Assembly: GCF_036250065.1 (NCBI RefSeq)
Contig: NZ_CP109199.1
Coordinates: 2,170,001-2,234,000 of the forward strand
DNA: 64,000 nucleotides
Direction: 5' to 3'
DNA from: Micromonospora sp. NBC_01699
Lineage (GTDB): Bacteria; Actinomycetota; Actinomycetes; Mycobacteriales; Micromonosporaceae
A model generated the notes under the pieces. It saw nothing but the letters and a program-made list of their open reading frames with translations. It did not search any database and was not told where the DNA came from. This document shows, one piece after another, positions 36,936-45,619 of the stretch. The position numbers and the translations under genes were made by a program. Numbering within the stretch: the stretch's first letter is position 1; the number at the start of each line of letters is the position of its first letter.

Positions 36936-36987
36936 ATGTAGAGAAATAGTGGTTATTCCCTCGGGAGTAGCCACTATTTCTCTACAT
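36936..36987. repeat. 52-bp AT-rich perfect palindrome between convergent genes
   Basis: Seventeen bases at 36936-36952 (beginning ATGTAGAG) are perfectly complementary to 36971-36987, and pairing continues inward for several more bases with G-U pairs, so nearly the whole element is one hairpin. It lies between the aldo/keto reductase and the convergent GNAT gene and would serve as a bidirectional terminator. Its AT content is much higher than its surroundings, more like an inserted repeat than a native GC hairpin. Confidence 0.7.
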
Positions 36988-37000
36988 GAGGGGCTCTTGT

Positions 37001-37702
37001 TCAGGGGGTGCGGACGGCGGCGAAGGTGATTTCCGTGCGTACCTTGAAGCCCATTGACTCGTACAGTCGAATGGCGTTGGTGTTGAAGTCGGCTGCGTGG
37101 AGGAACGGCGTCTCGCCGCGTGCGCGGATGCCGGCCGCCACTGCCTTGACGAGCCGGCTGGCCAGACCCTGGCCGCGATAGCCGGGATCGGTGCAGACCG
37201 CGCTGATCTCCGTCAGGCCGGGCACCCGCAGCCGCTCACCCGCCATCGCGACGAGCGCGCCGTCGCGGCGAATACCCAGGTACGTTCCCAGCTCGATCGT
37301 GCGCGGCGCGAACGGCCCCGGTTCCGTACGCGCAACCAGGTCCAGCATCTCCGGTACGTCCTCGGCGGTCAGCCGTACGGCCTCCGCGTCCTCGGTGGCC
37401 TCCACGGCGACGTCGACCAGTTGCAGACCCTCCCCGTGCCACACCACGTCCCAGCCGGCGGGCAGGACGAGTCCGACACCGGCCACCGCGACCACGCTCT
37501 GCGGTCCGGCCAGCTTCGCCAGGTCGGCCCAGGCGCCTTCGTCGTTCCAGTCGGTCACGGCGGCAAACGGTGAGATGTCCGGCTCGAACATGACGGCCCG
37601 ACCGTGGGAGGTGGTGAAGCGGGCGTGCCGACCGGTGAGCGAGGTCCAGACGGGGTTAGCTGAGATGTCGAGTTCGTCCGGCTTGATGTTCATCGCTGCC
37701 AC
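37001..37702 (-). CDS. GNAT-family acetyltransferase
   Basis: A 233-residue protein. The C-terminal GNAT domain has the acetyl-CoA pyrophosphate loop in VCTDPGYRGQGLASRLVKAV and the end motif NTNAIRLYESMGFKVRTE. The N-terminal ~90 residues are a separate domain, as in FR47-like acetyltransferases. The acceptor is unknown. The start is GTG 37702 or ATG 37693; neither has a strong ribosome site. Confidence 0.8.
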   Translation of the reverse strand: MAAMNIKPDELDISANPVWTSLTGRHARFTTSHGRAVMFEPDISPFAAVTDWNDEGAWADLAKLAGPQSVVAVAGVGLVLPAGWDVVWHGEGLQLVDVAVEATEDAEAVRLTAEDVPEMLDLVARTEPGPFAPRTIELGTYLGIRRDGALVAMAGERLRVPGLTEISAVCTDPGYRGQGLASRLVKAVAAGIRARGETPFLHAADFNTNAIRLYESMGFKVRTEITFAAVRTP

Positions 37703-37839
37703 ATTTCCCGGTCGGGGTCATCGTCCAACGCGCAAGGCTATCCGGCGCGTGCGGCGTACGACCCCGAGCGTGATCAGGCGAAGAGCTGTGAAGCCCACCA
37801 CGTTGCCGACGCCGGCAGACGGCGACTACCGGCAGCGGG

Positions 37840-38031
37840 TCAGCGGCGCCCGGTGGCGACGATGAAGGCGCGCCAGGCAACGGGGGTGAACGCCAGCGTC
37901 GCGCCGTCGGGGTCCTTGCTGTCCCGGACGAGTACGTGTCCGGGCAGGTTGTCGGCCACCTCGACACAGTCGCCGCCGTTGGTGCTGCTGCGGGTGCTCG
38001 TGCGCCAGATCGCTCCGGTCGGGTTCACCAT
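37840..38031 (-). CDS. DUF397 protein
   Basis: A 63-residue protein with the DUF397 signature: WRTSTRSSTNGGDCVEVADN, then VLVRDSKDPDGATLAFTP and AWRAFI. ATG 38031 is used; the frame runs 67 codons further upstream without protein-like sequence. In actinobacteria these proteins are found beside XRE regulators, with which they may form an antagonistic pair (as WhiJ/BldB-type pairs). The XRE gene at 38529 is divergent, 500 bases away. Confidence 0.85.
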   Translation of the reverse strand: MVNPTGAIWRTSTRSSTNGGDCVEVADNLPGHVLVRDSKDPDGATLAFTPVAWRAFIVATGRR

Positions 38032-38313
38032 CTCGTCCGCCCTTTCGTCGTTAGGGGGTGCGATGCCCCCGGCCGGGTCGGCGCGGGGGCATCGCGTGGG
38101 ATTGGATAGCAGCCGGTCATCCATCGGATCCCACACCGTCCTCACAAAATCAGTCGCGTGTCTCACGCGAACCGTCGATTCGATACCAACCCACGCAGAG
38201 GCGTAACCGCTCTCGACAGTAGGGGGTTCCACAGCAGAGTGTCACTAGCGGGAGCGCTCGAATTCGTCGGCAACAAACCCGACCGGGCGCGACCAACCAC
38301 GAGAGGGAGAGCG

Positions 38314-38529
38314 ATGTCCAACGAGGAACGTGAATCGCAAGTGACGCTCGGTTCGGATAGCCCGGTGACCCCCGATGAGGGGACAACAACCGCAGGTCCG
38401 CCGCCAGTGACGGAAAATCGCAAGCAACCCCGTAATCGTGGAAGGTTTGATTCCCCGACGGGCTCGATGCCGTACGAATTCTTTTCGATTGGGGTGTCCG
38501 GTCGGATCCGGCGCAACCCGACCGCCTGA
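38314..38529 (+). CDS. Short acidic/Arg-rich protein coupled to the XRE regulator, 71 aa
   Basis: ATG 38314 follows GAGGGAGAG closely. The product begins MSNEERESQVTLGSDSPVTP and ends in a positively charged segment (FFSIGVSGRIRRNPTA). I do not recognise it. It is low-complexity and probably unstructured. Its TGA overlaps the start of the XRE gene (TGATG), so translation of the two is linked. The codon use is less GC-rich than in neighbours. Confidence 0.45.
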   Translation: MSNEERESQVTLGSDSPVTPDEGTTTAGPPPVTENRKQPRNRGRFDSPTGSMPYEFFSIGVSGRIRRNPTA

Positions 38530-39752
38530 TGGACGAGTTGCCGATCGGGCGTCGGGTCGCCTACTGGCGTGGCCAGCGGAAGATGTCCCAGCAGGTGTTC
38601 GCCGATCGTATCGGCAGGTCGAAGAGCTGGGTCGACAAGGTCGAGCGGGGCGACCGTCGGCTGGACAAGTTCTCGATGCTCTACCAGATCGCCGTGGTGC
38701 TCCAGATCGACGTGGCGATGCTGCTCGACCGGGACCTGGAGCGCGGATCCACCGCCCTGGGCAGCTACGAGCAGCGGGAACTGGACGATCTCCGGCAGGC
38801 GCTGGAGCGGTCCGCCCCGGCCGCCGCGATCGGCCGTGCCCCGGCCACGCCGCTGCACGAGTTGGCCCAGTCGGTCAACCACGCCTGGCTCACCTACCAG
38901 TACGCCCGCTACGGCGTGCTGGTACGCGGGCTGCCCGGACTGTTGCGGGACAGCCGGGCGGCGGACGCCTATCACCGGGGGGATGCCGGTCGGCAGGCGG
39001 CGAGCCTGCACGGGCAGGTGCTTCAGATCGCCTCCTCGGCGCTGCGGAAGTTCGGCGAGTCCGAGCTTGCCCGGCTCGCCGCGGACCGGGCGATCGGGAG
39101 TGCGCTGCGTGCCGAGGACGAACTGCTCGCCGCCATCGCGACCAGCAGGATGGCCAACGCCCTGCTCGCGATGGGCCGGGCCCGGCCGGCGTTCGAGGCG
39201 AACATGGTGATGGCGCAGCGACTCGCACCGGCCGATCCCGGCGCCGCCGACCCGGCCCGGCTCTCGGTGTACGGGTCGCTGCTGCTCCAGGCCGCGATGG
39301 CGGCGGCCCGGCTCGGTGACAACGAGGGCGTGCGCGAGCTGTTCCGCCTCGCCGACGAGGCCGCGAGGGTGCTCGGCGGGGACCGGAACGAGTACTGGAC
39401 CAGCTTCGGGCCGACGAACGTGGAACTGCACCGGGCGGCGGCCGCGGTCGAGTTGGGCGAGGGGCGGCAGGCGGTCGCCATCCACGAGAACCAGATCGAT
39501 CATCGGGCGCTCGCCGCGCTGCTGCCGGAGCGTCGGGCGCACCACCTGCTCGACCTCGCCCGTGGCTACCTGCTGGTCGGGGAGACCGGCCACGCCGGTG
39601 AGGCGCTGGTCGAGGCGGATCGGGTCGCGCCGTGGGAGATCCGGGGGCGGCCGATCGCGCACGAGCTGATGGCGGACATCCTTCGGCGTACGAAGGGTGC
39701 GGCACCGGCGCTGGTCACGGACCTGGCGACGCAGATGGGGGCGCGAGTGTGA
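38529..39752 (+). CDS. XRE-family regulator with TPR-like C-terminal domain
   Basis: A 407-residue regulator common in actinobacteria. The HTH is residues about 5-60 (IGRRVAYWRGQRKMSQQVFA, then DRIGRSKSWVDKVERGDRRL). The rest is a long series of helical pairs of tetratricopeptide type (LARLAADRAIGSALRAEDEL; ANALLAMGRARPAFEANM). Such proteins bind peptides or small molecules and pair with DUF397 proteins. It overlaps the preceding small gene by one base of its start. Confidence 0.85.
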   Translation: MDELPIGRRVAYWRGQRKMSQQVFADRIGRSKSWVDKVERGDRRLDKFSMLYQIAVVLQIDVAMLLDRDLERGSTALGSYEQRELDDLRQALERSAPAAAIGRAPATPLHELAQSVNHAWLTYQYARYGVLVRGLPGLLRDSRAADAYHRGDAGRQAASLHGQVLQIASSALRKFGESELARLAADRAIGSALRAEDELLAAIATSRMANALLAMGRARPAFEANMVMAQRLAPADPGAADPARLSVYGSLLLQAAMAAARLGDNEGVRELFRLADEAARVLGGDRNEYWTSFGPTNVELHRAAAAVELGEGRQAVAIHENQIDHRALAALLPERRAHHLLDLARGYLLVGETGHAGEALVEADRVAPWEIRGRPIAHELMADILRRTKGAAPALVTDLATQMGARV

Positions 39753-39801
39753 CCGGCTTGCGTACGGGTTCCGCGCTGCCATACCCTCTCCCTCGGGCAG
39801 G

Positions 39802-39831
39802 GCGTGACCAGATAGTCAAATCTGGTCACGC
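39802..39831. promoter_or_regulatory. 30-bp operator upstream of the TetR-P450 operon
   Basis: GCGTGACCAGAT (39802-39813) and ATCTGGTCACGC (39820-39831) are perfect inverted arms separated by AGTCAA. It lies 20 bases before GTG 39852 of the TetR gene. Its size and position fit an autoregulatory TetR operator. A partial extra half-site, GGTCACG, follows at 39832-39838. Confidence 0.75.
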
Positions 39832-39851
39832 GGTCACGAGAGGGGATCCGG

Positions 39852-40565
39852 GTGGACCAGATCGAACGACGTGCCGCCGATCCGGTCGATGTCGAGCGCG
39901 GTCTGCGGGCCGATCGGATCATCGATGCCGCCGGCCGCCTGCTGGTCTCCTGGGGCTACCAGCGGATCACCATCGGCGAGGTCGCACGCCGGGCCGGTGT
40001 CGGCAAGGGCACCGTCTACCTGCACTTCCCGACGAAAGAGGCGCTCTTCCTGGCCGTGCTGACCCGGTCGGTGGTGGTGCTGGTCGACGCGCTGACGCGG
40101 GAGATCGACGACGACCCGGCCGCCGTACTGCCGGGTCGGGTGGCCCGGTTCGGCTACCGCCGACTGCGGGAGGACCCGATCGGCCGGGCACTGTTCACCG
40201 GCGACGCCGACACCCTGGGCGCGCTGGCACACAGCCCCGAGCTCGGCGACGTACCGCAGGAGCGGGACCGGGTGATCGGCGACTACCTCGCCATCCTGCG
40301 CGAGCACGGTGTCGCCCGTACCGACGACGACCCCGAACAGCAGCGGCACGGGTTCGTCGCGCTGTTGACGGGTTACCTGGCCACCGAGCCGGGGGCGCCG
40401 GACGCCGAAGGCACCGCCGACTTCGTCGCCCGGATCGCGGGCGCGGCCTTCGAGACCCCGGCCGCCGACCGGTCACCCGACCCGGCGGCCCAACAGGTAC
40501 GCGCCCTGCTGCACCGCACCCTCGACCAACTGCACCAGCGGTTGAGTCGGCAGTTCGCCTTCTGA
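39852..40565 (+). CDS. TetR-family regulator
   Basis: A 237-residue regulator. The DNA-binding domain reads RIIDAAGRLLVSWGYQRITI, then GEVARRAGVGKGTVYLHFPT (residues about 20-65). The ligand domain follows. It is the first gene of a two-gene operon with the cytochrome P450, 18 bases downstream, and the 30-bp palindrome lies just upstream, so it most likely represses its own operon until a P450 substrate or product is present. Confidence 0.9.
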   Translation: MDQIERRAADPVDVERGLRADRIIDAAGRLLVSWGYQRITIGEVARRAGVGKGTVYLHFPTKEALFLAVLTRSVVVLVDALTREIDDDPAAVLPGRVARFGYRRLREDPIGRALFTGDADTLGALAHSPELGDVPQERDRVIGDYLAILREHGVARTDDDPEQQRHGFVALLTGYLATEPGAPDAEGTADFVARIAGAAFETPAADRSPDPAAQQVRALLHRTLDQLHQRLSRQFAF

Positions 40566-40583
40566 CCAGCATGGGGGAAAGTC

Positions 40584-41864
40584 ATGACCGCTACCCGGCC
40601 CGACGCTGCCGAGGGCACCTTCGACCTGATGGACGAGCGGTTGCTGCGCGACCCGTTCACCGGATACTCCCGGATCCGGGAGCAGACCCCGATCACCCGC
40701 GTCACGATTCCGGGCATCGCACCACCGTGGGTCGTCACCCGCCACGAGGACGTCCGGGCGGTGCTGGCGGACCCTCGGTTCGTCACCAACCCCGCCAACG
40801 TGCCGGGCGGTGCCGGGGTCAACCTCGCCGAGATGGTGCTCCGGTCCCGGGGCGTCGCCGAGGAACACATCCGCTACCTGCTGGCCAACATCCTCGAATT
40901 CGACGGCGCCGACCACCACCGACTCCGCCGGCTGGTCTCCCGCGCGTTCACCGCCCGCCGGGTCGAGCTGCTGCGCCCCAGGATCGAGCAGATCGCCGAG
41001 GACCTGCTCGACCGGCTGCCCGGCGCGGTGCGGGACGACGCCGTCGACCTGCTCCGACACTTCGCGTACCCGCTGCCGGTGGTGGTGATCTGCGAGCTGG
41101 TCGGCATCCCGGCGCAGGACCGGCCGGGCTGGCAGCGGGCCAGCGCCGCGCTGGTCGAGCCGTCCGGCGCGGGCATGGCCGAGGCCCTGCGCGAGCTGGT
41201 CGAGTCGACCGAACGGGTGATCGCGGCGCGGCGGGCCGAACCGGCGGACGACCTGGTCTCCGCGCTGATCCGGGCCCAGGACGAGGACGGCGACCGGCTC
41301 AGCGACACCGAGCTGATCGCCATGGTGCTGACCCTGCTGATCGCCGGCCACGAGACCACCGCGCACCTGATCGGCAACGGCACCGCCGCCCTGCTCACCC
41401 ATCCCGACCAGCTCGCCCGGCTGCGCGACGAGCCCGAGCTGATGCCGGGTGCCGTACCCGAGCTGCTGCGCTGGTGCGGCCCGGCGACGGCGACCCGGAT
41501 GCGGTACGCGACCGAGGACCTCCGGGTCGGGGACGTACCGATCCGTCGGGGTGAGGCGGTGATGCCGATCCTCGTCGCGGCGAACTTCGACCCGCGCGCG
41601 TTCGACGACCCGGATCGGCTCGACCTCGGCCGGGACCGGGACGGGCACCGGGAACGGCACGTCGCCTTCGCCCACGGGCTGCACTACTGCCTCGGCGCGC
41701 CGCTGGCCCGGCTGGAGGGGGAGGTGGCGTTCGGGGCGCTGCTGCGCCGGTTCCCCGATCTGACGCTGGCCGTAGCCCCGGACGAGTTGGACCGCGAGCT
41801 GGTGCCGGGTGCGTGGCGGTTGCGCGCGCTACCGGTACGACTCGGCGGTCAGCGGATCGGGTAA
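40584..41864 (+). CDS. Cytochrome P450
   Basis: A 426-residue bacterial CYP. The I-helix motif is LLIAGHETTAHLIG (Glu257/Thr258), the ExxR motif is in VPELLRWC, and the heme-binding loop is FAHGLHYCLGAPLARLEG with ligand Cys369. It is soluble and needs an external ferredoxin and reductase, which are not encoded here. Co-transcription with the TetR gene suggests an inducible oxidation, probably of a xenobiotic or secondary metabolite. Its 3' end overlaps the convergent polysaccharide gene by 16 bases. Confidence 0.95.
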   Translation: MTATRPDAAEGTFDLMDERLLRDPFTGYSRIREQTPITRVTIPGIAPPWVVTRHEDVRAVLADPRFVTNPANVPGGAGVNLAEMVLRSRGVAEEHIRYLLANILEFDGADHHRLRRLVSRAFTARRVELLRPRIEQIAEDLLDRLPGAVRDDAVDLLRHFAYPLPVVVICELVGIPAQDRPGWQRASAALVEPSGAGMAEALRELVESTERVIAARRAEPADDLVSALIRAQDEDGDRLSDTELIAMVLTLLIAGHETTAHLIGNGTAALLTHPDQLARLRDEPELMPGAVPELLRWCGPATATRMRYATEDLRVGDVPIRRGEAVMPILVAANFDPRAFDDPDRLDLGRDRDGHRERHVAFAHGLHYCLGAPLARLEGEVAFGALLRRFPDLTLAVAPDELDRELVPGAWRLRALPVRLGGQRIG

Positions 41865-43759
41865 CCGTCCGCCGGGCGGCCGTCGCGGGTGTTCGGGACC
41901 AGCACGACCGGCGGGCCGAAGGTGGCCGGCTGCTCGCAGAGCCAGGCGAGCCGATCGATCACCCTGGCCGGGTCGTCGAACGGGTCCAGCGCGCTGGCCT
42001 CGATCGGGTCGAGCGGCGGCACGCTCACGTGCGAGATCAGCGGGTGCAGCGGCCGGAGGTCGATCTCGCCGGTGCCGATCAGGTCCTCGTGCAGTTTCTC
42101 CCCGGGACGCAGGCCGGTGTAGACGATCCGCGGGGCGCCGGGGGCCTGCGCGGCGAGCTGCCGGGCGATGTCGTCGATGCGTACGGGGTCGCCCATGTCC
42201 AGCACCAGCGCCTCGCCGTCGCGGCCGATCGCCGATGCCTGCAACACCAGTTGCACCGCCTCCTGCACCGTCATCAGGTAGCGGGTCACCTCGGGGTGGG
42301 TGACGGTGATCGGCAGTCCGGCCTCGATCTGGGCCTGGAACGCGCCGACCACCGACCCCCGGCTGGCCAGTACGTTGCCGAAGCGCACGCTGAGGAAGGT
42401 GCCGTCGGTGGCGGCGGCGGTGTGCGCGGTCAGCCGTTCGGTGATCCGCTTCGAGTAGCCGAGCACGCTGATCGGGTTCGCCGCCTTGTCGGTGGAGATG
42501 TTGACGAACCGGGCCACGTCCCGGCAGGCGCTGAGCACCGCGAGGGTGCCCCAGACGTTGGTCTTGATCGCCTCGCCGGGGTGCCGTTGCAGCAGCGTGA
42601 GGTGCTTGAGCGCGGCGGCGTGGAAGACGATGTCCGGCTTGCGTTCGGCGACCACCCGGGCGATCCCCTCGGCGTCGCGTACGTCGGCGAGGATGAGTTC
42701 CGGGCCGTCGAGCAGGGCCCGGCCGGTCAGCGACAGTTGCAGGGCGTGCAGGGCCGACTCGTCCCGGTCGAGCATCATCAGCTCGCCGGGGTTGGCCCGC
42801 ATCAGCTGCCGGCACAGTTCGGAGCCGATCGAGCCGCCGGCACCGGTCACCAGCACCCGCCGGCCGGTCACCTCCGCACCCCGGGTGCCGAGGTCGGCGA
42901 CGGCGTGCGGGCGTCCCAACAGGTCGGTGATCTTCAGGTCGCGTACGTCGGCGACGCTGATCCGGTGGTCGACGAGTTCGCGTACCGGGGGTAGCACCTT
43001 GAACTCGGCGCCGGCCTCCAGGGTGGTCGCGCGGACCTGGCGGATCAGCTCCGGCCCGGCGCTGGCGATCGCCAGGATCAGGGTGTTCGCCCTGGTCAGG
43101 TTGATCGCGGCGGTGATCTCCGGGCGCCCGCCGAGCACCGGTACGCCGTCCAGGCGAAGGTGCCGCTTCTCCGGATCGTCGTCGAGCAGCCCGACCGGCA
43201 GGTACTTGCCCCGCGGGTCGCTGACCATGGCCTTGAGCAGCGACTGACCGGCCGAGCCGAGACCGAACAACAGCACCGGTACGGCCGAACCGGTGCTCGG
43301 GCGCAGCGACCGGCTGCGCCGGTGCCGGTGCACCGACCGGACGGCGAGCATGAGCAGCAGGGCGATCGCCCCGCCGACCGGGGGCGTGCTGGCCGGGATC
43401 GGGTGGGTGGCCAGCGGCAGCACGCCGAGCACGATCAGGGCGGCGGTGCCGGCGACCGCGCCGGTCAGCGCGCGTGCCTCCAGCAGGCTGCCCAGCGGGT
43501 GCCGCCCGAGCCGGCGGCGGTGCACGGTGGTCAGCCCGGTGAAGATGGCGCTGGCGACCAGGCCGGCGACCAGCACCCGGCTCACCACGTGGGTGCTCAG
43601 GTCGAACTCGTACCGGGTCCAGGCGGCGGTGAGGAAACCGGCGATCCAGGCGACGGTGTCGACACCGAGCAGCGCCACCGTGCGACGCCGGGCACCGGGT
43701 CGGCGGCGTACGGGCTGCGGGTGGGGGGTGGGGGCTGCGGCGAGTGGCATACCAAACAC
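41849..43759 (-). CDS. CapD/PglF-like membrane NDP-sugar dehydratase
   Basis: A 636-residue polysaccharide biosynthesis protein. The N-terminus has four hydrophobic segments (to residue about 140), then a CoA-binding-like domain ([17 protein letters not shown]) and the catalytic SDR domain with [14 protein letters not shown], then [19 protein letters not shown]. Family members are UDP-GlcNAc 4,6-dehydratases giving precursors for amino sugars, fitting the aminotransferases at 51749 and 54001. GTG 43759 is taken as start; ATG 43750 is possible. It opens the polysaccharide locus, divergent from the gene at 43918. Confidence 0.85.
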   Translation of the reverse strand: MFGMPLAAAPTPHPQPVRRRPGARRRTVALLGVDTVAWIAGFLTAAWTRYEFDLSTHVVSRVLVAGLVASAIFTGLTTVHRRRLGRHPLGSLLEARALTGAVAGTAALIVLGVLPLATHPIPASTPPVGGAIALLLMLAVRSVHRHRRSRSLRPSTGSAVPVLLFGLGSAGQSLLKAMVSDPRGKYLPVGLLDDDPEKRHLRLDGVPVLGGRPEITAAINLTRANTLILAIASAGPELIRQVRATTLEAGAEFKVLPPVRELVDHRISVADVRDLKITDLLGRPHAVADLGTRGAEVTGRRVLVTGAGGSIGSELCRQLMRANPGELMMLDRDESALHALQLSLTGRALLDGPELILADVRDAEGIARVVAERKPDIVFHAAALKHLTLLQRHPGEAIKTNVWGTLAVLSACRDVARFVNISTDKAANPISVLGYSKRITERLTAHTAAATDGTFLSVRFGNVLASRGSVVGAFQAQIEAGLPITVTHPEVTRYLMTVQEAVQLVLQASAIGRDGEALVLDMGDPVRIDDIARQLAAQAPGAPRIVYTGLRPGEKLHEDLIGTGEIDLRPLHPLISHVSVPPLDPIEASALDPFDDPARVIDRLAWLCEQPATFGPPVVLVPNTRDGRPADGYPIR

Positions 43760-43917
43760 CTAGTCCCTCTTTTCATCTTAGGTGGACTGTTTCACATTAT
43801 TTAGGCGCTTCATTCGCTTTGTTTGCGTGCTCGGGCTATTTGCGTGACTCGTGGAAGGTGCCGTCGTTGACGACAGAGGACCGGTCCCGGCAGGTGGGAA
43901 GGAGCGTGGAGGGCGAC
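43760..43917. promoter_or_regulatory. AT-rich divergent promoter region of the polysaccharide locus
   Basis: The stretch 43765-43850 is unusually AT-rich (runs such as TTTTCATCTTAG and CACATTATTTAG) between divergent genes. It probably holds promoters for both directions. I could not fix a single -35/-10 pair. Confidence 0.45.
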
Positions 43918-44646
43918 ATGCACGTGGTGATCATGGCCGGCGGCAAGGGAGTCCGGCTGCGGCCGTACACCACGTCGCTGCCGAAGCCGCTGGTGCCGAT
44001 CGGGGACAGCCACGCGATCCTGGAGATCGTCCTGCTCCAGTTGGCCGACCACGGATTCACCCACGCCACCCTGGCGATCAACCACATGGGATCGTTGATC
44101 CGCGCGTTCGTCGGCGACGGCTCCCGGTACGGCCTGCGGGTGGACTACGTGGAGGAACGCGTACCGCTCTGCACGGTCGGTCCGCTGTTCGGGCTGCGCG
44201 ACCGGTTGCCGGAGCACTTCCTGGTGATGAACGGGGACATCCTCACCGACATCAACTACGCCGACCTGCTGGCCGCGCACCGCACCTCGGGGGCGCCGCT
44301 GACCGTGGCCACCTTCCGGCGCAGCGTCAAGATCGATTTTGGGGTGCTGGTCAGCCGGGGCGACCGGGTGGTCGAGTTCACCGAGAAGCCCACCCTCGAC
44401 TACGAGGTCAGCATGGGCCTCTACGGCCTGTCCCGGGACACCATCGCGCCGTACCCGGTCGGACTGCCGTTCGGGTTCGACCAGCTCATGATCGATCTGA
44501 TCCGTACCGGTCGGCACCCGGCCAGCTACCCGTTCGACGGCTACTGGCTCGACATCGGCCGGCCCGAGGACTACGACGAGGCGAACCGGACCTTCGACGA
44601 CCTCCGCTCGACCCTGCTCCCCACCGGGGTACGGGAGCCGGTGTGA
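43918..44646 (+). CDS. NDP-sugar nucleotidyltransferase (RmlA/ManC-like)
   Basis: A 242-residue protein. The nucleotidyltransferase motif is [20 protein letters not shown] with [10 protein letters not shown], and the metal site is in [13 protein letters not shown]. It ends at the core domain and has no left-handed helix extension, so it belongs to the short type that activates hexose-1-phosphate with CTP, GTP, UTP or dTTP. GGAGG precedes ATG 43918. It is the first gene of an operon of at least four genes. Confidence 0.85.
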   Translation: MHVVIMAGGKGVRLRPYTTSLPKPLVPIGDSHAILEIVLLQLADHGFTHATLAINHMGSLIRAFVGDGSRYGLRVDYVEERVPLCTVGPLFGLRDRLPEHFLVMNGDILTDINYADLLAAHRTSGAPLTVATFRRSVKIDFGVLVSRGDRVVEFTEKPTLDYEVSMGLYGLSRDTIAPYPVGLPFGFDQLMIDLIRTGRHPASYPFDGYWLDIGRPEDYDEANRTFDDLRSTLLPTGVREPV

Positions 44647-45566
44647 GCCGGGTCCTGCTCTTCGGTGCGTCCGGCTTCGTCGGCGCACGGGTCCGGGCCG
44701 TACTCGCACCCGACACGGAACTGATCTGCCCCGGACGGGTCGAGTGCGACCTGCTCTCCGCCGGGGTGACGGAGCTGACCGAACTGGTCCACGCGACCCG
44801 GCCGGACGCCGTGGTCAACTGCACCGGACGGCTCACCGGCGACGGGGCCACGATGGTCCACGCGCACACCCTGGTCACCGCCAAGCTGATCGAGGCGATC
44901 GCGGTGGGCTTCCCCCGGGCCCGGCTGGTCCGACTCGGCTCGGCCGGCGAGTACGGCCCGGTCCCGTTCGGTGCGCCGGTCGCCGAGGACGAACCCGCCG
45001 CCCCGGTCAGCGCGTACGGACTCAGCCACCTGGCCGGCACCCGACTGGTCGAACTGGCCCGGTCCACCGGCCGGATCGACGCGGTGGTGCTGCGGGTGTT
45101 CAACCCGATCGGCCCCGGACTGTCCACCGAGAACGTGCTCGGCCGGGCGGCGGCGCTGCTGCTGGAAGCCGGCGAGACCGGGGCGCCGGAGATCGAGTTG
45201 GGACCGCTCGGTGCGTACCGTGATTTTGTCGACGTCCGCGACGTGGCGCTCGCGGTCCGGGCGGTGATCCGCGCGGCCGACCCGCCCCACCTCGTGTTCA
45301 ACATCTCCAGCGGGCACGCGGTCGCCACCCGGCACGCGGTCCGGCTGCTCGCCCGGACCGCCGGGTTCGACGGCACCATCCGCGAGGAGGCTCCGGCCGC
45401 CGCGGCGGCCCGGACGGCGAACGTGCCCTGGATGTGCGGGGACAACTCGCTCGCGCTGCGGGTGCTCGGCTGGGCACCCGGCCACGACCTGGTCGACTCG
45501 GTCCGGGACCTGTGGGACGCCGCGGTCATCGCCCGGACGCCACTGACCAGCGGAGCATCCGTCTGA
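44643..45566 (+). CDS. NAD-dependent sugar epimerase/dehydratase (SDR)
   Basis: A 307-residue extended SDR. The Rossmann start is [14 protein letters not shown] (GxxGxxG), and the catalytic Tyr/Lys-type region is [14 protein letters not shown]; the Lys is replaced by His (YGLSH), which is unusual and may affect activity. FNPIGPGLS follows, as in GDP- or UDP-sugar epimerases. GTG 44643 overlaps the preceding stop by four bases. It acts on the nucleotide sugar made by its neighbours. Confidence 0.8.
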   Translation: MSRVLLFGASGFVGARVRAVLAPDTELICPGRVECDLLSAGVTELTELVHATRPDAVVNCTGRLTGDGATMVHAHTLVTAKLIEAIAVGFPRARLVRLGSAGEYGPVPFGAPVAEDEPAAPVSAYGLSHLAGTRLVELARSTGRIDAVVLRVFNPIGPGLSTENVLGRAAALLLEAGETGAPEIELGPLGAYRDFVDVRDVALAVRAVIRAADPPHLVFNISSGHAVATRHAVRLLARTAGFDGTIREEAPAAAAARTANVPWMCGDNSLALRVLGWAPGHDLVDSVRDLWDAAVIARTPLTSGASV

Positions 45567-45619
45567 CCCGACGGCGGCACGCGCCCCTTCCCTATGCGTT
45601 CTCACCAAGGAGGCCGGAG

